DNA of 25,351 bases from JBBQXK01 sp038251625 (GTDB lineage: Bacteria; Pseudomonadota; Alphaproteobacteria; Rhodobacterales; Rhodobacteraceae). The translations under genes and the position numbers were made by a program. Location: contig JBBSBE010000048.1 in assembly GCA_038251625.1 (NCBI GenBank), positions 1-25,351 on the forward strand, written 5' to 3'. Position 1 is the stretch's first letter. Each line of letters starts with the position of its first letter. Below, in pieces: positions 1-6,652 of the stretch. The notes beneath the pieces were generated by a model, which saw nothing but the letters and a program-made list of their open reading frames with translations, had not been told where the DNA came from and did not search any database.

Positions 1-607
1 CCCCATGCGCACCCTCGCCGCCCAGCACCTTTTGCCAACTGAACGTCACGACATCCAGCTTGCTCCACGGCAGGTCCATCGCGAAGGCGGCGGATGTGGC
101 ATCGCAAAGCGTCAGCCCCTTGCGATCCGCCGGAATCGCATTGCCATTCGGCAGGCGCACGCCAGAGGTGGTGCCGTTCCAGGTGAACAGCACGTCCTTG
201 TCGAAATCCACCTGCGCGAAATCCACGATCTGCCCGTAGGCAGCCTGCCGCACGGTGGCATCCAGCTTCAACTGCGTCACCGCATCGGTGACCCAGCCTT
301 CGCCAAAACTTTCCCAGGCCAGCGCCTCGACCCCGCGTGCGCCCAGAAGCGACCACATCGCCATCTCATAGGCGCCGGTGTCCGAGGCGGGCACGATGCC
401 CACGCGGTATCCCGCAGGCACGCCAAGGATCTCGGTCGTAAGGTCGATGGCCTCCTTCAGTTTCGCCTTGCCCACGGCGGCACGATGGCTGCGGCCCAGC
501 GGCGCATCAGACAGCATATCGAGCGAAAAACCGGGGATCTTGGCACACGGGCCAGACGAAAAGCGCGGATTTGCCGGGCGCGCGCCCGGGGTCTGCAGAT
601 CAGACAT
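1..607 (-). CDS. serC: Phosphoserine aminotransferase SerC (partial, N-terminal 202 residues)
   Basis: PLP-dependent transaminase that converts 3-phosphohydroxypyruvate and glutamate to O-phosphoserine, the second step of serine synthesis in the cytoplasm. The frame is open from an ATG (complement of 605-607) to the left edge, so only about half of the usual 380-390 residues is present and the C-terminus is missing. The start has a GGAAGGA ribosome-binding site four bases upstream. Visible family features are the N-terminal NPRFSSGPCAKIPGF stretch (13-27), TWNGTTSGVRLPNG (142-155), the cofactor-contacting DATSAAFAMDLPW (169-181) and the PLP lysine K193 in FSWQKVLGGEGAH. This is the alphaproteobacterial type. 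In relatives serA usually follows serC, which would put it just outside the left edge. serB lies 1.6 kb away on the other strand. Confidence 0.95.
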   Translation of the reverse strand, partial: MSDLQTPGARPANPRFSSGPCAKIPGFSLDMLSDAPLGRSHRAAVGKAKLKEAIDLTTEILGVPAGYRVGIVPASDTGAYEMAMWSLLGARGVEALAWESFGEGWVTDAVTQLKLDATVRQAAYGQIVDFAQVDFDKDVLFTWNGTTSGVRLPNGNAIPADRKGLTLCDATSAAFAMDLPWSKLDVVTFSWQKVLGGEGAHG

Positions 608-724
608 GGTATCCTTCCAGATAAATGCCCTTCGTTGGGGAAGGGTGTCCCGCCGATGGGGATAAGCCCGGGCCCCTGGTCGTGCAAGCGGGAAAATGGG
701 GCAGGTGCGACAGGTCGGAACCTG
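608..724 (-). promoter_or_regulatory. Candidate serC leader RNA with alternative hairpins at the ribosome-binding site
   Basis: A structured 5' leader of the serC-serA operon, whose last stem overlaps the serC ribosome-binding site, is a described RNA family in alphaproteobacteria. In the transcribed (minus) strand I see a hairpin CAGGU-UCCG-ACCUG (711-724). Near the start codon is a stem CCCUUC/GAAGGG (640-645 with 628-633). The same upstream strand can instead pair CCUUCC (639-644) with GGAAGG of the ribosome-binding site (613-618). The two pairings exclude each other. No long T-run follows, so translational control is more likely than attenuation. Family membership is inferred from position and pairing, not from a covariance search. 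Confidence 0.45.
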
Positions 725-853
725 AAAGCGGCAGCGCCGGGGCATTTCATCCAAAAGGTGGCGACTGTCATGCATTCGCCCTACGGTAGAAAATGGGGCG
801 TATCCGCCGCACCGCGCCGCCGCAGGGCGTTGCAACCACAGCAAGGAGTTGCC

Positions 854-2182
854 ATGACAGCCGCATTCGACCTGACCACGCTGCGAGGGATCGCCGTCGC
901 CATGATTGCCGCAACGATGTTGGCCGCGCCCGCCGCCGCCGAGAACCGCATTGACCGCACGCGCCCCGACGCGCCCGCCCTCGCCCCGTTCGGCGACACG
1001 CCCATCGGCGTGCGCACGATCACGCTGGAGCACAAGAACCAGATCGACATCCTGAACGTCGAAGCAGGCAAGCCTCTTCCCCGCTACGACCGCGCGCTGA
1101 CGGTCGAGGTGTGGTATCCCGCCGTTCCGGGCGGCACGCCCGTCCTCTACCGCGTGCAATTGCGCGACGGGCAGACCGAGGTGGATATTCATGGCCGCGC
1201 TGTCCGCGACGCCGAACCCGCACGGCCCGCAGCGCCGCTGCCGCTGGTCATCCTCTCGCACGGATACCCCGGCAACCGGTTCCTGATGTCGCCCCTGGCC
1301 GAGAATCTGGCCACCAAGGGCTATGTCGTCGTCTCGATCGACCACAGGGATTCAACCTATGGCGACAAGGCGGCCTTTGGTTCCACGCTGGTAAACCGCC
1401 CGCTGGATCAGATGTTCGTACTGAACGAAATGGCGCGGCTTGGGGCCGATCCGACCAGTTTCCTGAGCGGTCTGGTCGATGCCGGGACGACGGGGCTGAT
1501 CGGCTATTCCATGGGCGGGTACGGCGCGGTGATTTCCGCGGGTGGTGGTGTCACGCAGGCTTCGACCGAACTCACCTGGGGCGCACCTGCGGGCACGCTC
1601 GCCGTGCATCTTGCGAGATCGCAAAGCCATGCAGCGTTGGTCGACCCGCGCCTGAAGGCCGTGATCGCCATCGCGCCCTGGGGCATGGAGCGCGGGTTCT
1701 GGGATGCAGACGGGCTTGGCGGTATTGCAAAGCCGATCCTTTTCATCGCGGGTGATGCCGACGATGTATCGGGCTATGAAAAGGGCACCAAGGCGATCTA
1801 TGAGGGTGCGGTGAACGCCCCCCGCGCGCTGCTGACCTTCGAGAATGCCAACCACAATGCCGCCGCCCCGATGCCCGCGCCCGAAGAAAGCTGGCAACCC
1901 GTCGCCAGCCTCGATTTCGTGCCCTTCGACCATTATGCCGATCCGGTCTGGGATACGGTGCGGATGAACAACATTGCCCAGCATTTCGCCACCGCCTTCA
2001 TGGGCAAATACCTCAAGGCCGACGCGGGGATGGAGGCGTATCTGACCCTCACCGAGCGCTCGAACGACGGTGTCTTCGCGCTGAACGACGATGGCAGCGC
2101 AAAGCCCGAACACAGCTATTGGACGGGCTTTCCCGACCGTACGGCCAAGGGCCTGCAGTTCCGCCGTGCAAACCCGAAGTGA
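854..2182 (+). CDS. Secreted alpha/beta hydrolase, dienelactone hydrolase/PAF-acetylhydrolase-like
   Basis: A 442-residue exported serine hydrolase. The ATG at 854 is chosen because AAGGAG sits seven bases upstream and the protein then begins with a clear signal peptide (1-29, ending LAAPAAA before ENR). The frame is open far upstream, but that part is antisense to serC. Alpha/beta-hydrolase landmarks are the strand-loop VILSHGYPGN with the oxyanion-hole HG (132-141), the nucleophile elbow GYSMG with S219, a likely acid at D301 or D303 in IAGDADDV, and H334 in NANHNA as the catalytic histidine. The layout resembles proteins annotated as predicted dienelactone hydrolases. The real substrate is unknown, probably an ester or lipid in the periplasm. 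serB begins four bases after the stop, so the two are probably co-transcribed. Confidence 0.85.
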   Translation: MTAAFDLTTLRGIAVAMIAATMLAAPAAAENRIDRTRPDAPALAPFGDTPIGVRTITLEHKNQIDILNVEAGKPLPRYDRALTVEVWYPAVPGGTPVLYRVQLRDGQTEVDIHGRAVRDAEPARPAAPLPLVILSHGYPGNRFLMSPLAENLATKGYVVVSIDHRDSTYGDKAAFGSTLVNRPLDQMFVLNEMARLGADPTSFLSGLVDAGTTGLIGYSMGGYGAVISAGGGVTQASTELTWGAPAGTLAVHLARSQSHAALVDPRLKAVIAIAPWGMERGFWDADGLGGIAKPILFIAGDADDVSGYEKGTKAIYEGAVNAPRALLTFENANHNAAAPMPAPEESWQPVASLDFVPFDHYADPVWDTVRMNNIAQHFATAFMGKYLKADAGMEAYLTLTERSNDGVFALNDDGSAKPEHSYWTGFPDRTAKGLQFRRANPK

Positions 2183-2186
2183 ACAG

Positions 2187-3059
2187 ATGTTCGTAGCCAC
2201 CCTCCTTGCCGATCCGGCCCGCGCCGACCTGACCCGCGACGCCGTCGAGGCTTTGCGCAATGCCTGGGGCGGAGGGGATGCGCGCTGGCTCAATCCCGGC
2301 ATCGCGGCAGAGTTCGATCTGTCTGGGATGCCGGAAAACCGCTGGGCGGTATGGGAAGGATTGCAAGCCATCGGCCTCGACCTTGCCGTGCAACCCGCCG
2401 AAGGGCGCCGCAAGCGGCTGCTTCTGGCGGATATGGACAGCACGATGATCGCGCAGGAATGCATCGACGAACTTGCCGATGAAGCAGGCTTCGGGCCAGA
2501 GGTGGCGGCAATCACCGCACGCGCCATGAATGGCGAGCTGGAATTTGAGGGTGCGCTGCGGGCAAGGGTGGCCCTGCTGAAGGGGCTGCCCGGGGGCGTT
2601 GTCGAACAGGTGTTCGCAAACCGGATCACATATACCGCCGGTGGTCATGCCCTCGTGGCCACGATGAAGGCGCAAGGGGCGCATTGCGCGCTGGTGTCGG
2701 GCGGTTTCACGGCCTTCACGTCCGGCGTGGCGGCGGCGCTGGGCTTTGATGAGCATCGCGCGAACACGCTTGGCCTGGCAGGGGGCCGTCTCGATGGCAC
2801 CGTGGCCGAGCCGATCCTCGGGCGGCAGGCCAAGGTCGAGGCGCTGGCTGACATCACCACCCGTCTCGGGATCACCCCGGCTGACGCGCTTGCGGTGGGC
2901 GATGGCGCCAATGACCTCGGCATGCTCGGCGCCGCGGGCATGGGCGTGGCGCTGCACGCCAAGCCCGCCGTCGCCGCGCAATGCGACCTGCGCGTGAACC
3001 ATGGCGATCTGACTGCACTTCTTTATCTGCAAGGCTACACCGTCACCGATTTTGCCTGA
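2187..3059 (+). CDS. serB: Phosphoserine phosphatase SerB
   Basis: HAD-superfamily phosphatase catalysing the last step of serine synthesis, O-phosphoserine to serine. The protein has 290 residues, a usual length for alphaproteobacterial SerB and shorter than the 322-residue E. coli enzyme because the N-terminal domain is smaller. HAD motif I is DMDST (82-86; D82 nucleophile, D84 acid/base), motif II SGG (171-173), motif III K216, and motif IV GDGAND (238-243). ECIDELAD (91-98) is the SerB-specific cap start. The ATG at 2187 lies four bases after the hydrolase stop, and upstream in-frame starts would overlap the hydrolase by about 90 bases. It is likely translated from a shared transcript. 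Confidence 0.95.
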   Translation: MFVATLLADPARADLTRDAVEALRNAWGGGDARWLNPGIAAEFDLSGMPENRWAVWEGLQAIGLDLAVQPAEGRRKRLLLADMDSTMIAQECIDELADEAGFGPEVAAITARAMNGELEFEGALRARVALLKGLPGGVVEQVFANRITYTAGGHALVATMKAQGAHCALVSGGFTAFTSGVAAALGFDEHRANTLGLAGGRLDGTVAEPILGRQAKVEALADITTRLGITPADALAVGDGANDLGMLGAAGMGVALHAKPAVAAQCDLRVNHGDLTALLYLQGYTVTDFA

Positions 3060-3066
3060 GGCCCCG

Positions 3067-3669
3067 ATGGACTGGATCACCGATCTTCCCGCACTCCACG
3101 CCCACTATGGCACCCCGGGCGAGGCTTCGACCGTCAAGGTTACGCCCCGCCTGACCCCCGCCTACCGCGCCTTTGTGGAACGGTCCCGCTTCTGCGTGCT
3201 GACGACCGTTGGCCCCGAAGGCACCGATGGCAGCCCGCGCGGCGACGAAGGGCCCGTCGTCACGATCCTCGACGATGCCACGCTGGCCTTGCCCGACTGG
3301 CGCGGCAATGACCGCGTAGACAGCCTGCGCAACATCGTGCGCGACGGGCGGGTCAGCCTGATGTTCCTGATCCCCGGCTCACACAACGCCATGCGGATCA
3401 ACGGCACCGCCCGCCTGACCGCCAATGATGCGCTGCGCGGCCGGTTCGAAAAGGACGGCAAGCGCCCGCGAACGGTGATCGTGATCGCAATCGCCGAGGT
3501 CTATTCCCAATGCGCCCGCGCCCTGATCCGCGCGGGCCTCTGGCAGGGCGACCAGTCGCAGGGCCTGCCAACCGTGGGCGACATGCTGCGCGAAATTACC
3601 GAAGGCGTCATCGACGGCACCGCCTATGATGCCAACTGGCCGGGCCGCGCAGCCGGGACGATGTGGTAG
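3067..3669 (+). CDS. PPOX-type FMN-dependent flavoprotein (MSMEG_1061-like pyridoxamine 5'-phosphate oxidase family)
   Basis: A 200-residue cytoplasmic protein with the split-barrel FMN-binding fold. VERSRFCVLTTVGPEGTDGS (37-56) is the typical first strand pair, followed by SPRGDEGPVVTILDD and LPDWRGNDRVDSLRNI (75-90), where family members contact the FMN phosphate. MFLIPGSHNAMRINGTARLT (99-118) completes the barrel core. The DWRGNDR signature fits the MSMEG_1061 branch, not true PdxH, so a general flavin oxidoreductase or FMN/F420-binding role is more likely than pyridoxal phosphate synthesis. The ATG at 3067 is preferred to a TTG at 3052 that overlaps the end of serB. It follows serB by seven bases and is probably the third gene of that transcript. 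Confidence 0.85.
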   Translation: MDWITDLPALHAHYGTPGEASTVKVTPRLTPAYRAFVERSRFCVLTTVGPEGTDGSPRGDEGPVVTILDDATLALPDWRGNDRVDSLRNIVRDGRVSLMFLIPGSHNAMRINGTARLTANDALRGRFEKDGKRPRTVIVIAIAEVYSQCARALIRAGLWQGDQSQGLPTVGDMLREITEGVIDGTAYDANWPGRAAGTMW

Positions 3670-3671
3670 CG

Positions 3672-3794
3672 ATGCAAGCACGGGTCGAGCTTCGGCATGC
3701 CATGTCCGATGAAGACTTTGCCGAGCGTCCGGCCTATTGTGAAATTCCGGTCTCGCTGAAGCCGATCACGGTGTTCATGGCGCGCACCCTCTGA
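3672..3794 (+). CDS. Possible 40-residue small ORF, unknown function
   Basis: An ATG two bases after the PPOX stop opens a 41-codon frame ending in TGA at 3792-3794. Third codon positions are mostly G or C, as in true genes here, and the translation (starting MQARVELRHAM, ending PITVFMARTL) is not low-complexity. There is no convincing ribosome-binding site; translation would depend on coupling to the preceding stop. It fills most of the gap before the convergent CGNR gene. It could be a small gene, a decayed gene fragment, or chance in high-GC DNA. I do not recognise it. Confidence 0.25.
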   Translation: MQARVELRHAMSDEDFAERPAYCEIPVSLKPITVFMARTL

Positions 3795-3810
3795 CGCGGA
3801 CGGCGAGCCC

Positions 3811-4392
3811 TCATTCCCCGTCCCGCGCCGCCTTCCTTTCGCGGTAGCTCGCCACCTTGGCGCGGTTGCCGCAGGCCTGCATCGAACACCAGCGCCGCCG
3901 GTTGTTCTTGCCCCGGTCGTAGAACACCATCGTGCAGGCCGGGTTGCTGCAATGGCGCATCCGGCCCGGCTCGTGGTCCGACAGGAACCGCGCGAAGTCG
4001 AGCGCGGCGGCAGCGGCGGCAGCGCCCGTCGTCAGCGCCTCGTCCTCGACCAGCCGCCCACCCGTCAGCCGCCGCGTCACCGTCACGCCGCGCAGCACCG
4101 CGTTCACGGCCTCCACCGCCGTCCTCGGAACCGGCAAACCTTTTGACAGATCGTCAAATACAGGGCGCAGCGTGTCGCGCAGGCTGTGGGCAACGGCCAC
4201 ATCCTCGGTTGAAGGCGCCGCCCCACGCGCAAGCCCCGCAAGGCGCGCCCATGTCTGCAACGCCGCATCGCCCCCGATCAGATCCAGCAGCTGCCCGCTG
4301 ATCACCGGCTGCGTGTTCAGAAGATCGATCCACAGCGCACCCCCCAGAAACGGAACGCCTTCGCGAAAATCCGGCTGATCCGGGGTGGTCAT
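3811..4392 (-). CDS. CGNR zinc-finger / ABATE-domain putative transcriptional regulator
   Basis: A 193-residue protein of the two-domain CGNR family. The N-terminal half (about 10-140, from FLGGALWIDLLNTQPV) is the ABATE-type domain thought to sense a ligand or stress. The C-terminal treble-clef zinc ribbon holds C148, C153, C169 and C174, with the family-naming CGNR at 174-177 followed by AKVASYRER, a basic nucleic-acid-binding tail. The ATG at 4392 has AGGAAGA about seven bases upstream; a TTG 24 bases further up is less likely. The gene is divergent from an exported cupin gene, sharing 141 bases of AT-rich promoter DNA with repeated motifs, so it probably regulates itself and the cupin. 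That role is inferred. Confidence 0.85.
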   Translation of the reverse strand: MTTPDQPDFREGVPFLGGALWIDLLNTQPVISGQLLDLIGGDAALQTWARLAGLARGAAPSTEDVAVAHSLRDTLRPVFDDLSKGLPVPRTAVEAVNAVLRGVTVTRRLTGGRLVEDEALTTGAAAAAAALDFARFLSDHEPGRMRHCSNPACTMVFYDRGKNNRRRWCSMQACGNRAKVASYRERKAARDGE

Positions 4393-4426
4393 GCGGTGTC
4401 TTCCTGTATCCGGCAATCACGATTGG

Positions 4427-4493
4427 GTAACCATTTAAAATGGTCTTTACAAGTGACATATGGATCTGTAACCGATTAAAGCGGCATTTAAAG
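4427..4493. promoter_or_regulatory. AT-rich divergent promoter region with repeated operator-like motifs
   Basis: Between the CGNR regulator and the cupin gene lies a strikingly AT-rich patch. It contains GTAACCATTTAAAA (4427-4440) and GTAACCGATTAAAG (4468-4481), which match at 11 of 14 positions and start 41 bp apart. The core CATTTAAA occurs at 4432-4439 and again at 4485-4492, 53 bp apart. The first copy is part of a perfect 7-bp inverted repeat, ACCATTT-A-AAATGGT (4430-4444). Such spacing, near whole helical turns, suits a dimeric repressor bound at several sites. I cannot assign -35/-10 boxes with confidence. Confidence 0.5.
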
Positions 4494-4533
4494 GTGTCAA
4501 ACCTCACAACCGCTCCACCAAAGGATCCAGACG

Positions 4534-4980
4534 ATGAAACCCTCGACCCTCCTTATCGCCCTCGCCACCCTCCTCGCTGCCCCCCTCGCCGTGCAGGCAG
4601 AGGTCGTGCATGACGGAAACTCAATCAGCATTCCGGCCGACAAGATCGGATTTGGCCCGACGGGCGTGAAGACCGACATTGGCGAGCTGATGGCAGGCCC
4701 CGCCTACGGCGATCTGTCCACCGGCAAGCACGGCACCTTCATCCGGATGCCTGCCCATTTCGTCAGCCCCCCACACACCCATACCGAGGACTACTTCGCC
4801 GTGGTGATCGAGGGGGTTGGCGCGAACGGCCCTGTAAAGGGCGCGGACATTTCGTTGCCCGCAGGCTCGTACTGGTTCCAGCGCGGGGAAGAGGCGCATG
4901 TAACCAAGTGTCTGTCGGACACAGACTGCCTGTTCTTCCTCGTGCAGCCCGGCAGGTTCGACTACGTTCCCAACAATTGA
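4534..4980 (+). CDS. Exported cupin-domain protein
   Basis: A 148-residue single-domain cupin with an N-terminal signal peptide (1-22, cleavage after AVQA). Cupin motif 1 is the HTHTEDYFAVVIEG stretch (81-94), with H81, H83 and E85 as likely metal ligands. Motif 2 is LPAGSYWFQRGEEAH (108-122), with H122 as the last ligand. C126 and C132 flank the last strand and may form a disulfide after export. Small periplasmic cupins can be metal-dependent dioxygenases, isomerases or binding proteins; the sequence does not decide which. It is divergent from the CGNR regulator and is followed by a GC-rich hairpin, so it is probably monocistronic. Confidence 0.8.
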   Translation: MKPSTLLIALATLLAAPLAVQAEVVHDGNSISIPADKIGFGPTGVKTDIGELMAGPAYGDLSTGKHGTFIRMPAHFVSPPHTHTEDYFAVVIEGVGANGPVKGADISLPAGSYWFQRGEEAHVTKCLSDTDCLFFLVQPGRFDYVPNN

Positions 4981-4990
4981 CCAAAGCGCC

Positions 4991-5013
4991 GGGCGCTCCC
5001 CTTGCGGGCGCCC
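4991..5013 (+). terminator. Weak GC-rich hairpin after the cupin gene
   Basis: GGGCGC (4991-4996) pairs with GCGCCC (5008-5013) around an 11-base loop, ten bases after the cupin stop and ahead of the convergent minus-strand gene ending at 5040. No T-run follows, so this is at best a weak or factor-assisted terminator. Confidence 0.3.
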
Positions 5014-5039
5014 CCCACTTGCAGGTGCCAGGGGGCCGT

Positions 5040-5576
5040 CTAGCTCAAAGGGCAGTCCGTCACGGACAGGTCCACCGCCAGCGTGGCCTTCGGCCCATAC
5101 TCCATGCCCGAAACATTGATGAAAAGCGCCTTGCCCTCGGCATGGATGTCCGCTTCCGTTACCGGCATCGTGGTGGCGTCGTCGTCGATCCGCCAGCCTT
5201 CGAACAGGGCGCAGTCCGTCGCAAAGCGCAAAACATAGCCGTTGAAGGTCGAGGTCCAGAACTGCCCCGGCGCATCGCCATAGGAAAACTCGATGCGGCT
5301 GGGGCCGATCTGCACCTGCACGGGCACCACATCGAACCCCGGCGTGCGGAACTCGGGGCCCATCCCGAACTCGATGCCGTCCCCCACAATGACCGTCCGT
5401 CCCCGGCTTTCCAGAATCGGTGCCGCCGGATCCTCATAGGTCAGCACGTTCAGCGTGACGGTCCGCCCCTCCAGCGTGCCGCCGGCAAGCGCCGGCAGCG
5501 CCGCCGCACACAGGGCCACAGCGGCGCAAATCCTAAGACTTCGTAAAAGTGCGCCCGCAACCCATTGAAATTCCAT
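5040..5576 (-). CDS. Secreted hypothetical protein downstream of accA
   Basis: A 178-residue protein of unknown function. The ATG at 5576 has AAGGAG eight bases upstream, preferable to a GTG 18 bases earlier. A signal peptide spans about 1-31 (hydrophobic ICAAVALCAAALPALA, cleavage before GGT). The mature part is acidic and probably beta-rich, with two cysteines (C122 and C175) that could form a disulfide in the periplasm. I recognise no family motif and no lipobox. It starts 39 bases after the accA stop in the same direction, so it may be read through from accA, but nothing ties it to fatty acid synthesis. Confidence 0.7.
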   Translation of the reverse strand: MEFQWVAGALLRSLRICAAVALCAAALPALAGGTLEGRTVTLNVLTYEDPAAPILESRGRTVIVGDGIEFGMGPEFRTPGFDVVPVQVQIGPSRIEFSYGDAPGQFWTSTFNGYVLRFATDCALFEGWRIDDDATTMPVTEADIHAEGKALFINVSGMEYGPKATLAVDLSVTDCPLS

Positions 5577-5615
5577 AGGCGACTCCTTGTCCACGCGTGC
5601 GACACGCGCCAGCGG

Positions 5616-6575
5616 TCAGGCAGCTAGGCCCTTCGACCCCATGTCGACAAACTTGGCCCGGCGGTCGCGGATCAGCGCCTCGGGCTTCTTGTTCGACAAT
5701 TCCTTCAGCATCGCCTCCAGCGCCTTGCCCACCGCCTCGATCGCCTCACGCGGGGCGCGCTGCGCGCCGCCCACGGGTTCCTTGATGATGCGGTCAATCA
5801 CGCCCAGCTTTTGCAGGTCCTGCGCCGTCAGCCGCAAAGCCTCGGCCGCTTCCCGCATCTTCTCGGCGTCCTTCCACAGGATCGAGGCGCAACCTTCGGG
5901 GCTGATGACGGAATAAATGGAGTGTTCCAGCATCGCGATCCGGTTCGCGGTTGCAAAAGCAACGGCGCCGCCCGATCCCCCCTCGCCGATGATGACGGCA
6001 ATCAGGGGAACGCCTATCTCGAGGCACTTCTGCGTGGACCGCGCAATCGCCTCTGCCTGCCCCCGCTCTTCCGCCCCCTTGCCGGGATAGGCGCCGGGGG
6101 TATCGACGAGCGCAATCACCGGCAGCCCGAAGCGGTGCGCCAGATCCATCAGCCGGATCGCCTTGCGGTACCCTTCGGGCCGCGCCATGCCGAAATTGCG
6201 CTCGATCCGGCTTTTGGTGTCGTTGCCCTTCTCGTGCCCGATCACGACGACGGGCTGATCGTTCAGCCGTGCAAGGCCGCCCATCACCGCCTGATCGTCG
6301 GCAAAGTTCCGATCGCCCGCCAGCGGCGTATACTCGGTGAAAAGCGCGTCGATGTAGTCGCGGCAGTGCGGACGGTCGGAATGGCGGGCCACCTGGCATT
6401 TCCGCCAGGGCGACAGATCCTTGTAAAGATCACGCAGCAGCGTCTCGGCCTTGCGGTCCAGCGCCTCCGCCTCTTTGGTCACGTCCGTCTCTTTGTTGGC
6501 CCGCGCCATCGCGCGCAATTCTTCCGCCTTGCCTTCGATCTCGGCGAGCGGTTTCTCGAAATCGAGATAGTTCAT
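5616..6575 (-). CDS. accA: Acetyl-CoA carboxylase carboxyltransferase subunit alpha (AccA)
   Basis: The alpha subunit pairs with AccD to transfer the carboxyl group from carboxybiotin to acetyl-CoA, giving malonyl-CoA, the committed step of fatty acid synthesis. The protein has 319 residues, the usual length. It starts with the family opening NYLDFEKPLAEIE, has the HSDRPHCRDYID segment (65-76), IGHEKGNDT (112-120), the ALVDTPGAYPGKGAEERGQ core (155-173) and the oxyanion-hole GEGGSGGA (197-204), followed by EHSIYSVISPEGCASILW (217-234). The ATG at 6575 (complement) begins the conserved N-terminus. As is common, accA stands apart from accD. It lies 77 bases downstream of the GDPD gene and may have its own promoter. 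Confidence 0.97.
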   Translation of the reverse strand: MNYLDFEKPLAEIEGKAEELRAMARANKETDVTKEAEALDRKAETLLRDLYKDLSPWRKCQVARHSDRPHCRDYIDALFTEYTPLAGDRNFADDQAVMGGLARLNDQPVVVIGHEKGNDTKSRIERNFGMARPEGYRKAIRLMDLAHRFGLPVIALVDTPGAYPGKGAEERGQAEAIARSTQKCLEIGVPLIAVIIGEGGSGGAVAFATANRIAMLEHSIYSVISPEGCASILWKDAEKMREAAEALRLTAQDLQKLGVIDRIIKEPVGGAQRAPREAIEAVGKALEAMLKELSNKKPEALIRDRRAKFVDMGSKGLAA

Positions 6576-6602
6576 CTGCGGCTCCGGGAGGTTGGTTAGC
6601 GA

Positions 6603-6633
6603 GCTATATGATCCCCGCCGGGGGTTTTTGCAA
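6603..6633 (-). promoter_or_regulatory. Candidate accA promoter
   Basis: On the minus strand TTGCAA (6633-6628) is followed, after 17-19 bases, by CATATAGC (6610-6603), which can serve as a -10 region. This would give a leader of about 20 bases before accA. The spacer contains the palindromic CCCC/GGGG element described separately. Box quality is modest. Confidence 0.3.
6613..6629 (+). terminator. Short hairpin plus T5 on the plus strand, antisense to the neighbouring genes
   Basis: CCCC-GCC-GGGGG followed by TTTTT reads as a small intrinsic terminator on the plus strand, but both flanking genes run on the minus strand. It could stop antisense transcription towards the GDPD gene, or it could simply be part of the accA promoter spacer. 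Confidence 0.25.
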
Positions 6634-6652
6634 CTCGGCAAGCGAGTGGACG

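Noticed and set aside
692..799. Direct repeat GAAAATGGGGC at 692-702 and 789-799 in the serC upstream region
   Set aside because: Eleven bases only, no symmetry and no sensible spacing relative to a promoter; may be chance.
5..853. Plus-strand open frame extending the hydrolase by 283 residues upstream
   Set aside because: It runs antisense through serC and its leader; the ATG at 854 with AAGGAG and a signal peptide is the credible start.
4154..4507. Minus-strand frame reading through the CGNR promoter region
   Set aside because: Out of frame with the CGNR gene, and it would cover the AT-rich regulatory DNA; no family features.
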